This document shows, in pieces, positions 44,257-52,765 of a DNA stretch of 64,000 nucleotides; positions within the stretch are counted from its first letter, which is position 1; each line of letters begins with the position of its first letter. The translations under genes were made by a program, and so were the position numbers. Below the pieces are notes generated by a model, which saw only the letters and a program-made list of their open reading frames with translations, had not been told where the DNA came from and ran no database searches. The DNA comes from Leifsonia xyli (GTDB lineage Bacteria > Actinomycetota > Actinomycetes > Actinomycetales > Microbacteriaceae), in NCBI GenBank assembly GCA_001647635.1, contig CP014761.1, forward strand, positions 310,001-374,000, given 5' to 3'.

Positions 44257-45693
44257 ATGAACACACCCGAACTCCGGAACTTCGTCGGCGGCCGGCACGT
44301 GGATGCGCGCGGCTCCGACGGCATCCAGCTCGTCGATCCCGCGACCGAGGAGGTCTATGGCGCGACGCCGATCTCGACGGCCGAGGACGTCGCCGAGGCC
44401 TACCGCGCGGCCGAAGCGGCCTTCGCCGTGTGGGGGGAGACGACCCCGGCCGAGCGGCAGCTCGCGCTGTTCCGCATCGCGGACGCGATGGAGGAGCGCG
44501 CGGACGAGTTCGCCGACCTGGAGTCGCAGGACACGGGCAAGCCGCGCGCCACCCTGGTGGAGGACGAGATCCTGCTGTCCGTGGACCAGATCCGCTTCTT
44601 CGCCGGCGCCGCCCGCAACCTCGAGGGCCGGTCGGCCGGCGAGTACATGAAGGACCACACGTCGTTCATCCGGCGCGAGCCGATCGGCGTGGTCGGCCAG
44701 GTCACGCCGTGGAACTACCCGCTCAACATGGCGGTGTGGAAGTTCGCCCCGGCCCTCGCCGCGGGCAACACGACGGTGCTGAAGCCGTCGGACACCACGC
44801 CGCTGTCGACGCTGCTGCTGGCGGAGGTCGCGGCCGAGTTCCTGCCGGCCGGCGTGCTGAACGTCGTGCTGGGCGACCGGACCACCGGCGCCGCCATGAC
44901 CGCCGACCCGATCCCGCAGCTCATCTCGATCACGGGCTCCGTGCGGGCCGGGATGGAGGTGGCGCGCGCCGCCTCCTTCGACCTCAAGCGGGTGCACCTC
45001 GAGCTCGGCGGCAAGGCGCCGGTGATCGTGTTCGACGACGCCGACATCCAGAAGGCGGTCGAGGGGATCGTCGCGGCCGGTTACTTCAACGCCGGCCAGG
45101 ACTGCACGGCGGCGACCCGCCTGCTGGTGCAGGACGGTATCCATGACGAGTTCGTCGCTGCGCTGGCCGAGTACGCGCGCGGCAACGCCCGCACCGGCGC
45201 GCCGCGCGAGGACGGCATCCTGTACGGCGCGCTCAACAACGCGAACCAGTTGGCGCAGGTGTCCGGGTTCGTCGACCGGCTGCCGGATCACGCGACCGTC
45301 GAGACCGGCGGACGCCGGCAGGGGGAGCGCGGCTACTTCTGGGAGGCGACCATCGTGTCCGGGCTGCGGCAGGACGACGAGGCGGTGCAGAACGAGATCT
45401 TCGGGCCGGTCCAGACCGTGCAGCGGTTCTCGACCGAGGCGGAGGCGCTGGCGAACGCCAACGGCGTGAAGTACGGCCTGGCGTCGAGCGTCTGGACGAA
45501 GGATCACGGCCGCGCGATGCGCTTCGCGAAGGGCCTCGACTTCGGCTGCGTGTGGATCAACACGCACATCCCGATCGTGGCCGAGATGCCGCACGGCGGG
45601 TTCAAGCACTCCGGCTACGGCAAGGATCTGTCGCAGTACGGATTCGACGACTACACCCGCATCAAGCACGTCATGTCGTACATCGGCGAATGA
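44257..45693 (+). CDS. Aldehyde dehydrogenase, gamma-aminobutyraldehyde type
   Basis: A 478-residue NAD-dependent enzyme that would oxidise 4-aminobutanal (from putrescine) to GABA. VGQVTPWNYPLNMAVWKFAP, the Glu of HLELGGKAPVIVFDDADI and the catalytic Cys in FNAGQDCTAATRLLV are in place, and FGPVQTVQRF and the terminal KHSGYGKDLSQYGFDDYTR block are typical of the PatD/PuuC group. TAGGCT lies six bases before the ATG (leaderless pattern). It is followed after 89 bases by the permease, probably in one operon. Substrate inferred from the cluster. Confidence 0.93.
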   Translation: MNTPELRNFVGGRHVDARGSDGIQLVDPATEEVYGATPISTAEDVAEAYRAAEAAFAVWGETTPAERQLALFRIADAMEERADEFADLESQDTGKPRATLVEDEILLSVDQIRFFAGAARNLEGRSAGEYMKDHTSFIRREPIGVVGQVTPWNYPLNMAVWKFAPALAAGNTTVLKPSDTTPLSTLLLAEVAAEFLPAGVLNVVLGDRTTGAAMTADPIPQLISITGSVRAGMEVARAASFDLKRVHLELGGKAPVIVFDDADIQKAVEGIVAAGYFNAGQDCTAATRLLVQDGIHDEFVAALAEYARGNARTGAPREDGILYGALNNANQLAQVSGFVDRLPDHATVETGGRRQGERGYFWEATIVSGLRQDDEAVQNEIFGPVQTVQRFSTEAEALANANGVKYGLASSVWTKDHGRAMRFAKGLDFGCVWINTHIPIVAEMPHGGFKHSGYGKDLSQYGFDDYTRIKHVMSYIGE

Positions 45694-45782
45694 ATCATCC
45701 TGTCCTATAGGTATTCGGTCGCCGTCTCCGCTACGCTGCCTCCACACACATCGTCGTGTGGCACAGAAGTGGAAGGCATCCG

Positions 45783-47474
45783 ATGTCTCAAGAACCCGCG
45801 TCCGCGCACCTCGAGGACGGCGAACACCTCGCCGTCCTCGGGTACGAGGACTCCTTCAACCGGTCGATGACCCTGTGGGCGAACTTCGCCCTCGGGTTCA
45901 CCTACCTGTCGCCCCTGGTGGGCGTCTACTCGCTGTTCGCGGTGGCGATGGCGACCGGCGGCCCGCCCTCGATCTGGTGGATCGTCATCGTCGGCGCCGG
46001 CCAGCTGCTGGTCTCGCTGGTGTTCGGCGAGGTCGTCTCGCAGTACCCCATCCACGGCGGCATCTACCCGTGGGCCCGGAGGCTCTGGGGCCGGCGGTAC
46101 GCCTGGATGGCTGCGTGGGTCTACGTCTGGGCGATGATCGTCACGATCACGGCCGTCGCCTCCTACGGCAGCGGGTTCCTGGCGAGCCTGTTCGGGCTGG
46201 AGGCGACCAAGGAGGTCACGCTCGGGCTCACCGTGCTGCTGCTCGTGGTCGCGCTCGCGCTCAACTTCACCGGCACGAAGACCCTCGCGACCGTCGCCCG
46301 GATCGGTCTGGGCGCGGAGCTCATCGGCGTCATCGCCGTCGGCCTGTACCTGTTGATCTTCCAGCGCAAGCACCCCTTCTCGGTGTTCTTCGACTCGATG
46401 GGCGTGCAGGGCGACGGGTCGTACGTCGCCGCGTTCCTCGGCGCCGCACTCGCGGGCCTGTTCCTCTTCTACGGGTTCGAGGCGTGCGGAGATGTGGCCG
46501 AGGAGGTCGCGAATCCGGCTCGGCGCATCCCGAAGGCGATGATCATGACGATCCTCGTCGGCGGCGTCTCGGCCCTGTTCGCGTTCGGCGGCTACGTGCT
46601 CGCAGCCCCCGACCTCGAGAAGATCGTCTCGGGCAAGGATGTGGACCCGATCCCGGAGATCCTGCAGTCGGCGCTCGGCACGGTCGGGGCGAAGATCTTC
46701 CTGGTCGTCGCGGTGACCGCGTTCCTGTCGTGCGTGCTCAGCCTGCAGGCGGCGGCGAGCCGGCTGCTGTTCTCGTTCGCGCGCGACGGGATGGTGCCCG
46801 CGCACCGCTGGCTCGCGAAGGTGTCGCCGCGGACGAAGGTGCCGGTCAACGCGCTCATCGTTGCGTGCAGCATCCCCGTGATCATCAGCCTGATCGTCTA
46901 CGTCGGGCCGGACGGCCTCATCACCCAGGTGACCGCGTTCGCGGTGTTGGGGATCTACGTGGCGTTCCAGTCGGTGGTGCTCGCGTCGCTGCGGCAGCGG
47001 CTCAAGGGCTGGCGTCCGGCCGGACCGTTCAGCCTGGGCGGCGCGGGGCTCGTGGTGAACATCCTGGCGCTGGCCTACGGGGTGTTCGCGATGATCCTGC
47101 TGGCGTGGCCGACGAACACGGGCAACGTGTTCAACGACTGGATCGTGCTGATCGGGCTCGGGATCGTCGCGGGTGCGGGACTCCTGTACCTCTTCATCGC
47201 GCGCCCCGACCGCAACTCGAACGCGCCCGAGGGCGACGCGATCCGCGTGGCCGAACTGCTGCGCGCCCGTCGCGCGACGCCGGCTGCGCCCGCCGCGCCT
47301 GCTCCCGACTCCACCCGGTGTGAGCCGCTGATTCGTGCCGAATGTGCGCAATGGCCGGCCCAAAACGCACATTCGGCACGAATCTTCGCGTGTCAGGAGT
47401 CGCGGCGGGGGATGCCGAGGGGGTTGCCGTCGCGGAGCTCGAGGGGGAGGACCGCTTCGGGGGCGTCCTGGTAG
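45783..47474 (+). CDS. APC superfamily amino acid/amine permease with read-through tail
   Basis: A 563-residue permease with about 12 helices. FNRSMTLWANFALGFTYLSP at the start, YGFEACGDVAEEVANPARRI in the middle and SRLLFSFARDGMVPAHRWLA are characteristic of the amino acid transporter family that imports GABA, choline-like or other amines. GGAAGG precedes ATG 45783. A hairpin CCACAC/GTGTGG (45742-45761) and TACGCT (45732-45737) lie upstream. The last roughly 50 residues after PAAPAAPAPDSTR come from reading through the inverted repeat at 47330-47384 and then antisense to the next gene, so the native C-terminus was probably shorter. Confidence 0.9.
   Translation: MSQEPASAHLEDGEHLAVLGYEDSFNRSMTLWANFALGFTYLSPLVGVYSLFAVAMATGGPPSIWWIVIVGAGQLLVSLVFGEVVSQYPIHGGIYPWARRLWGRRYAWMAAWVYVWAMIVTITAVASYGSGFLASLFGLEATKEVTLGLTVLLLVVALALNFTGTKTLATVARIGLGAELIGVIAVGLYLLIFQRKHPFSVFFDSMGVQGDGSYVAAFLGAALAGLFLFYGFEACGDVAEEVANPARRIPKAMIMTILVGGVSALFAFGGYVLAAPDLEKIVSGKDVDPIPEILQSALGTVGAKIFLVVAVTAFLSCVLSLQAAASRLLFSFARDGMVPAHRWLAKVSPRTKVPVNALIVACSIPVIISLIVYVGPDGLITQVTAFAVLGIYVAFQSVVLASLRQRLKGWRPAGPFSLGGAGLVVNILALAYGVFAMILLAWPTNTGNVFNDWIVLIGLGIVAGAGLLYLFIARPDRNSNAPEGDAIRVAELLRARRATPAAPAAPAPDSTRCEPLIRAECAQWPAQNAHSARIFACQESRRGMPRGLPSRSSRGRTASGASW
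47330..47384. repeat. Perfect 19-base inverted repeat inside the permease 3' end
   Basis: Arms 47330-47348 and 47366-47384 are exact reverse complements with a 17-base loop containing GGCCGGCC. The repeat lies between the convergent permease and aldehyde dehydrogenase genes and is read through by the permease frame. Its sequence differs from the other repeats but the architecture (19-17-19) is the same. Confidence 0.88.
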
Positions 47475-48784
47475 GCGATCGGGGTGAGCCAGCGGCGGGT
47501 CGCCGTGGCGCCGACCGACGTGTGAACGCTCGCGGTGGTCGACGGCCACGCGCCGCCGTGGTGCTGCGCCCAGCCGATCGCGACGCCGGTCGGCCAGCCG
47601 TCGAAGAGGAGGCGGCCGGCGACAGCGGTCAGTCGCTCGGCGAGCGCGGAGACGTCCTCGTCGGCTCCGCGGTGGATCGTCGCCGTGAGGGACGGCTCGA
47701 GGGTGTCGAGCATCCCGTCGAGCTCGCCGTCGTCGTAGCGGACCAGCACCGTGACCGGTCCGAAGCACTCCGCGAGGAAGACGTCCGCGTCCGCCTGGAA
47801 CGCGGCGCTATCGACCACGAGCACCGTCGGGGTGGATTCGCCGTCTCCGGCCGGGCCGGTCACGACATCCGCGGCGAGCGCCGCACGGTCCGCAACGCCG
47901 CTCGCGAAGCCGTCCGCCATGGCGGGGGTGAGCTGTCTGCTCGCCGGAGCATCGGCGAGGGCGTCGCGCACGGCGTCCTCGATCCCGAGGTCGCGCGGCG
48001 CGAAGACCAGGCCCGGCTTGGTGCAGTACTGTCCGGCGTCCCGGGTGAAGGACGCGACCAGGCCGGCGCCGATCGCCCCCGCACGCTCGGCCGCGGCCGC
48101 GCGGGTGATCACGACGGGGTTGATGCTGCCGAGCTCGCCGTAGAACGGGACGGGGTCGGGACGCGAGACCGCGAGGTCGAACAGCGCCCGGCCGCCGCGG
48201 ACCGACCCCGTGAAGCCGGCGGCGCGGATTCCAGGATGCTGCACCAGCTCGACGCCCGCCTCCATCCCCTCGACCAACCCGAACCACCCGTCGGGCAGTA
48301 CCGCCTGCGCGAGTGCAGCGGTGCGCCGGGAGAGCTCGGGATGCCCGGGATGCGCCTTCACGACCACCGGGCATCCGGCGGCGAGCGCCGATGCCGTGTC
48401 GTTGCCGAGCACCGAGAACGCGAACGGGAAATTGGAGGCCGTGTACACGGCGACCGGCCCCAGCGGTCGGAGCATCCGGCGCAGATCCGGGCGCGGCGGC
48501 ACGAGGGTCGCGTCGGGCGCCTCGACCACCGCCTCCAGGTACCCGCCTTCGCGGACGACGCCCGCGAAGAAGCGGAGCTGCGAGGCCGTCCGGGTGACCT
48601 CGCCGTCGAGCCGCGTGGTCGAGAGGTGCGTCTCCGCGTGCGCGAGGGCGACCAGCGCGTCCCGGTCGGCATTCAGCGCGTCGGCCAGCGCCTCCAGCCA
48701 GCCGGCCCGCTCCTCGCGGGTCGTCGGAGTCCGCGCCGCACGCGCCGCGGCGGCGACGGCGGCCTCCACCTCCGGCGCGCTCAC
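47393..48784 (-). CDS. Aldehyde dehydrogenase, NADP-dependent (ketoglutarate-semialdehyde type)
   Basis: A 463-residue member of the branch that includes alpha-ketoglutaric semialdehyde dehydrogenase. YTASNFPFAFSVLGNDTASA, the GCPVVVKAHPGHP cofactor loop, FYGELGSINPVVITRAAAAE and the catalytic Cys in DAGQYCTKPGLVFAP are visible. The GTG at 48784 overlaps the glutaryl-CoA dehydrogenase stop (GTGA), so it belongs to that operon and may oxidise glutarate semialdehyde or a related intermediate to feed it; that is inference. Its 3' end overlaps the read-through tail of the permease by 82 bases. Confidence 0.88.
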   Translation of the reverse strand: MSAPEVEAAVAAAARAARTPTTREERAGWLEALADALNADRDALVALAHAETHLSTTRLDGEVTRTASQLRFFAGVVREGGYLEAVVEAPDATLVPPRPDLRRMLRPLGPVAVYTASNFPFAFSVLGNDTASALAAGCPVVVKAHPGHPELSRRTAALAQAVLPDGWFGLVEGMEAGVELVQHPGIRAAGFTGSVRGGRALFDLAVSRPDPVPFYGELGSINPVVITRAAAAERAGAIGAGLVASFTRDAGQYCTKPGLVFAPRDLGIEDAVRDALADAPASRQLTPAMADGFASGVADRAALAADVVTGPAGDGESTPTVLVVDSAAFQADADVFLAECFGPVTVLVRYDDGELDGMLDTLEPSLTATIHRGADEDVSALAERLTAVAGRLLFDGWPTGVAIGWAQHHGGAWPSTTASVHTSVGATATRRWLTPIAYQDAPEAVLPLELRDGNPLGIPRRDS

Positions 48785-49944
48785 GCGAACGCCGCCAGGC
48801 CGGTCAGCGCGCGGCCGAGGACGAGCGTGTGGATCTCGTCGGTGCCCTCGTAGGTGCGGACCGATTCCAGGTTGGCCATGTGCCGCATCACCGGGAAGGC
48901 GCTGGTGATGCCGTCGCCGCCGAGGATGGTGCGCGCCTCGCGGGCGATGGCCAGCGCCTCGCGCACGCTGTTCAGCTTGCCCACGCTGATCTGCGTCGGC
49001 GTGAGACGGCCGGCCTCCTTGAGGCGGCCGAGGTGCAGCCCGAGCAGCATCCCCTTCTCGTACTCGACCAGCATGTTCGCGAGCTTCTCCTGGATGAGCT
49101 GGGTCGCGCCGATCGGGCGGCCGAAGACCTCGCGGGTGGTGGCGCGCTCGATCGAGACCTCGAGGCAGTCCCGCGCGGCGCCCATGGCGCCCCAGACGAT
49201 CCCGAACCGCGCCTCGTTCAGGCAGGAGAAGGGACCGGACAGCCCGCGGGCTCCCGGCAGCTGCGCATCGGCAGGGACGCGGACCTCGTCGAGGACGATG
49301 TCGCACTGGATGGACGCGCGCATGGAGAGCTTGCCGTCGATGGCCGTCGCCGTGAAGCCGCGGGTGGTCGTCGGGACGAGGAAACCGCGCACGCCATCGT
49401 CGGTGGCTGCCCAGACGACGGCGACGTCGGCTATGGCGGCCAGCCCGATCCAGCGCTTGGTCCCGCTGATCACCCAGTCGTCGCCGTCGCGCCGCGCTCG
49501 GGTGCGCATCGCGGCGGGGTCGCTGCCGCCGTCCGGCTCGGTGAGGGCGAAGCAGCCGATCCGCTCGCCGCGCGCCATCGGCGGCAGCCACTCGGACTTC
49601 TGCTCGTCGGAGCCGAACTTCGAGATCGCGCTCATCGCCAGCGACCCCTGCACCGAGACGAAGGTGCGCCATCCGCTGTCCGCCGCCTCCAGCTCGTGGC
49701 AGACCAGGCCGTAGGCGACCGCACCGGCGCCCGCGCATCCCTCGTCCTTCAGGTGCATGCCGAGCACGCCGAGCGCGCCGAGCTCCGGCACCAGCTCGCG
49801 GCGGAAGTGCTTGTCCTCGAAGTCCTGCTCGATCACCGGACGGATGCGCTCGGTCGCGAACGCGCGCGCCTTGTCGCGCCAGCCGCGCTCCTCGTCGGTG
49901 AGCAGGTGGTCGATGCTGAACGCCTCGTCGAGCGTCGTCGTCAC
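48781..49944 (-). CDS. gcdH: Glutaryl-CoA dehydrogenase
   Basis: A 387-residue acyl-CoA dehydrogenase that oxidatively decarboxylates glutaryl-CoA to crotonyl-CoA with FAD. FALTEPDGGSDPAAMRTRAR and WVISGTKRWIGLAAIADVAV are the flavin and substrate blocks, and the C-terminus has the catalytic Glu in VRTYEGTDEIHTLVLGRALT, the form seen in GcdH. The GTG at 49944 is chosen because the upstream extension belongs to the frame-shifted CoA-transferase. The adjacent class III CoA-transferase supports the glutarate assignment. Confidence 0.9.
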   Translation of the reverse strand: MTTTLDEAFSIDHLLTDEERGWRDKARAFATERIRPVIEQDFEDKHFRRELVPELGALGVLGMHLKDEGCAGAGAVAYGLVCHELEAADSGWRTFVSVQGSLAMSAISKFGSDEQKSEWLPPMARGERIGCFALTEPDGGSDPAAMRTRARRDGDDWVISGTKRWIGLAAIADVAVVWAATDDGVRGFLVPTTTRGFTATAIDGKLSMRASIQCDIVLDEVRVPADAQLPGARGLSGPFSCLNEARFGIVWGAMGAARDCLEVSIERATTREVFGRPIGATQLIQEKLANMLVEYEKGMLLGLHLGRLKEAGRLTPTQISVGKLNSVREALAIAREARTILGGDGITSAFPVMRHMANLESVRTYEGTDEIHTLVLGRALTGLAAFA

Positions 49945-49960
49945 GGTCGGGTCCTCTCGG

Positions 49961-51123
49961 TCAGTCCTCGTCGGCCCAGCGGGCGTCGTGCGCGCCGAGC
50001 AGCGGGGGCGGGGTGCGGTGCACGGCGGGAGCCGTGTCCAGGTGGATGGGCGTGGCCGGCTGCCGGGAGCGGCGGCCGGTGGCGGGGTCGGTCGTCTCGA
50101 CCACTGCGGGGAGGCCCAACGACTCGGCGAAGGCGAACGCCTCCGCGACGCCGTTGACGAGACCGGCGGGCACACGCGCGGTGGTGAAGGCGGCGACCCA
50201 GTCGGCGGCCGCGCGGGCGGCGAGAAGCGGCGCGAGCGCGTCACGGAGGGCGTCGCGGTGCGCGACCCGGCTCTCATTGGTCGCGAAGCGCGCATCCTGT
50301 GCCAACTCGGGCCGGCCGAGCACGGAGGCGAACGCGGCGAACTGCCGGTCGTTGCCGACCGCGACGACCAGCTCGCGGTCGGCGGCGGCGAACAGCTCGT
50401 AAGGGGCGATCGAGGGATGCGCGTTGCCGAGCCGCGCGGGGAGCGGCCGGTCGCGAGGGTCCCGGAGGCCTGGTTGGTCAGGGCGGCGAGCAGCGAGCCG
50501 AGGAGGTCGACATCCACACGGGAGCCGCGGCCGGTCGCCTCCCGCTGCCGCAGGGCGAGCAGGATGCCGGAGAACGCGTTGAGGCCGGTGAGCACGTCGA
50601 CCAGGGCGACGCCGACCTTGCTCGGCTCGCCGTCGGGGGCGCCGGTGATGCTCATCAGGCCGCCGACCGCCTGCACGAGGAGGTCGTAGCCGGGGAGCGC
50701 CGCGCCGGCGTCGCGTCCGAAGCCGGTGATCGAGCAGTACACCAGGCGCGGGTTCGCGGCTCGAAGGCTCTGCTCGTCGAGGCCGAAGCGCTCCATCACG
50801 CCGGGGCGGAAGTTCTCGACAACGACGTCCGCCGTCTCGGCCAGGCGCTTCGCGGCGGCCAGCCCCTCGGCGGACCCGAGATCGCAGACGACCGATCGCT
50901 TGTTGCGGTTGACGGCGCCGAAGTAGGTCGACTCGCCCGCCTCATCCACGGGCGGCCGCCAGGTGCGTGTGTCGTCGCCATGGGGCGGCTCGATCTTGAC
51001 CACGTCGGCGCCGAAGTCGGCGAGCATCATCGTGGCGTACGGACCGGCCAGCACGCGCGAGAAGTCGGCGACGCGGATGCCGCTCAGCACGCCCGGGGTG
51101 CCCGCCGGGGGGAAGTCCGCCAT
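49961..51123 (-). pseudogene. Class III CoA-transferase (CaiB/BaiF type), single-base frameshift
   Basis: The N-terminal frame from ATG 51123 (GAAGGAG upstream) reads GVLSGIRVADFSRVLAGPYA, FGADVVKIEPPHGDDTRTW, ETADVVVENFRPGVMERFGL and GYDLLVQAVGGLMSITGAPD, with the conserved Asp in the last block. Near 50433-50441 the frame shifts; the correct continuation ARLGNAHPSIAPYELFAAAD lies in the next frame and runs to a TGA at 49961. One added G/C restores 387 residues (1163 bases plus one is divisible by three). Without it, the N-terminal frame runs on into the dehydrogenase gene. Beside glutaryl-CoA dehydrogenase it is probably a succinyl-CoA:glutarate CoA-transferase. Confidence 0.88.
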
Positions 51124-51188
51124 GGTCGCTCCTTCGCTCACGCGAATTCATCCTATAGCGAATGATTCGATCGGGATATCGTGGAGGC
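51124..51188. promoter_or_regulatory. Divergent regulatory region of the glutarate-type operon
   Basis: The 65 bases between the CoA-transferase and the FadR-type regulator contain GCGAAT twice, 16 bases apart (51142 and 51158), ATTC...GAAT half-sites around CCTATAG (51152-51158), and TATCGT six bases before the regulator GTG. CCTATAG also occurs before the permease gene (45704-45710). This is the likely binding site of the regulator, at low resolution. Confidence 0.5.
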
Positions 51189-51974
51189 GTGACCGCGTCC
51201 CCAGCCTCCGTCCCGCGCACGACCCGGGCCGCGCCCGGCGCGCGCGACGCGGTGTTCGCCCAGCTCGCCGACGCGGGCCGCGCCGAGCAGGTGGCCCGGC
51301 GGCTCGCCGACGCCATCGTGCTCGGGGTGTTGGCGCCGGGGGAGCGGCTGCCGAGCGAGGCCGAGCTCGCCCGCCGCTTCGGCGTCGCGCTCGTGACCAC
51401 GCGCGAGGGGCTCGGGATGCTGCGACAGGCGGGCCTCGTCGAGACGCGCCGCGGCCGAGACGGCGGAAGCTTCGTCGTACATCCGGGAGATCCGGACGAC
51501 GCGCTGCTCACCACCCGGCTGCGCGGCCTCTCGCAGGTCGAGCTGAGCGACCTCGCCGTGTACGTGACCACCATCGCCGCCGGCTGCGCCGACCGGGCCG
51601 CCGAGCGCTCCACCCCCGAGGACGACGACCGCTTGCGCCGCTGGCTCGACGCGGCCGACTTCTCGGCGGCCGCGGAGGCGCGACGCAACGCCGGCGGCTT
51701 CCTGCTGGAGCTGGCCGTGCTCAGCCAGTCCACCCGACTGGTGCGGGAGCAGCTCCGGCTGCAGGCCGAATTCGGGCCGCTGCTGTGGCTCGGGATGCGC
51801 GACGAGGCGCTGCGGGCGGGAGCGGCGGCGAGCGCCTCCCGGATCGCCGACGCGGTGGCCGCCCGGGACGGCGCGACGGCCCGCGCCGAGGTGAGCCGGC
51901 TGATCGACGCGGTCTCCCGCTGGCTGCTCCAGGCCAAGGCCCGGGTCGAGGTGGGCGGGTCGATCGATGGCTGA
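51189..51974 (+). CDS. FadR/GntR family transcriptional regulator
   Basis: A 261-residue regulator. The GntR winged helix near residues 30-105 has ADAIVLGVLAPGERLPSEAE and LARRFGVALVTTREGLGMLR, followed by the FCD-type helical effector domain with RDGGSFVVHPGD and LAVYVTTIAAGCADRAAERS. It is divergent from the CoA-transferase and probably regulates the glutarate-type operon in response to an acyl-CoA or dicarboxylate. GTG at 51189 has GGAGG nearby and TATCGT six bases upstream. Its 3' end overlaps the cache-domain gene by eight bases, so sensor and regulator are made together. Confidence 0.9.
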   Translation: MTASPASVPRTTRAAPGARDAVFAQLADAGRAEQVARRLADAIVLGVLAPGERLPSEAELARRFGVALVTTREGLGMLRQAGLVETRRGRDGGSFVVHPGDPDDALLTTRLRGLSQVELSDLAVYVTTIAAGCADRAAERSTPEDDDRLRRWLDAADFSAAAEARRNAGGFLLELAVLSQSTRLVREQLRLQAEFGPLLWLGMRDEALRAGAAASASRIADAVAARDGATARAEVSRLIDAVSRWLLQAKARVEVGGSIDG

Positions 51975-52707
51975 GCAGGCGACCCTAAATTCATCGGCCG
52001 ATGCCGAGGCGCTGGCCGACCGGGTGTCGGAGCTCTTCCGAGGCATCCAGGACCTCATCGCCGCGTGGCGGACGTCCATCCTCGAGGTCGTCGCCGAGGA
52101 CGGTGCGACCGATCCCGGCGCACTCGACGAGCGCGTCGCCGGGCTGGTGCTCCCGGAGCTGGAGGCGGACGACCCGCTCCTGATCGGCGCCGGCTTCATC
52201 GCCGCGCCGGAGACCACCCGCACCGGCGACCTCCATTTCGCCTGGTGGCTGGGGGCGCTGGACGACAACCCGGTGTTCGGCGCCACCGCCGGACCCTCGC
52301 GACTGGACCTTGCCTCTCGGGCCTACGCCGAGTATCTCCGCGACTTCCCGTCGCTGGAGTGGTACCGCGTCCCCTCGTCGACGCACCGGACCCACATCAC
52401 CGGCCCCTACGTCGACCACCTGTGCGCGTGCGACTACATCGTGACGGTGACGTCGCCCGTCGAGCGGAGCGGCGCCGTGCTCGGCGTGGTCGGCGTGGAC
52501 GTCTACGTGAAGCGCCTGGAGCGGGAGCTGCTGCCGGTGCTGCTGGCGACGGGCGAACCGCTCGCCCTCGTGAACGCCTCCGGTCGGGTGCTCCTCTCGG
52601 GCGATCCGGCCATCGTGGCGGGCTCGGTGGACGATGTGCCCGACGACGCGGTCCGGTGCGCCGGGACGCCGTTCGCCGTGGTGCGGCCGACGCGCTCGCG
52701 CGGCTGA
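51967..52707 (+). CDS. Cache-domain protein coupled to the FadR regulator
   Basis: A 246-residue protein without signal peptide or membrane helix. The helical N-terminus (ALADRVSELFRGIQDLIAAW) leads to a cache-like ligand-binding fold with FAWWLGALDDNP, SLEWYRVPSSTHRTHITGPY, CDYIVTVTSPVERSGAVLGV and VGVDVYVKRLERELLPVLLA. Cache domains usually sit outside the membrane, so a soluble cytoplasmic version next to a GntR regulator is unusual but recurs in actinobacteria beside FadR genes, from memory. It overlaps the regulator gene by eight bases. Role inferred: ligand sensor acting with the regulator. Confidence 0.78.
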   Translation: MAEQATLNSSADAEALADRVSELFRGIQDLIAAWRTSILEVVAEDGATDPGALDERVAGLVLPELEADDPLLIGAGFIAAPETTRTGDLHFAWWLGALDDNPVFGATAGPSRLDLASRAYAEYLRDFPSLEWYRVPSSTHRTHITGPYVDHLCACDYIVTVTSPVERSGAVLGVVGVDVYVKRLERELLPVLLATGEPLALVNASGRVLLSGDPAIVAGSVDDVPDDAVRCAGTPFAVVRPTRSRG

Positions 52708-52765
52708 CGCGGCCGGGTACACTCGCATCGACCCCCTGCCCCGGCGCGATCAGAAGGAGCCGACG

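Noticed and set aside
42268..45747. A 1159-codon minus-strand frame including the aminotransferase
   Set aside because: Only the part from ATG 43683 is aminotransferase; upstream it reads antisense through the Lrp and aldehyde dehydrogenase genes.
48781..51141. A fused CoA-transferase/acyl-CoA dehydrogenase protein of 786 residues
   Set aside because: The middle 160 residues are Ser/Pro/Arg-rich nonsense while the real CoA-transferase C-terminus lies in the next frame; the fusion is an artefact of a one-base deletion.
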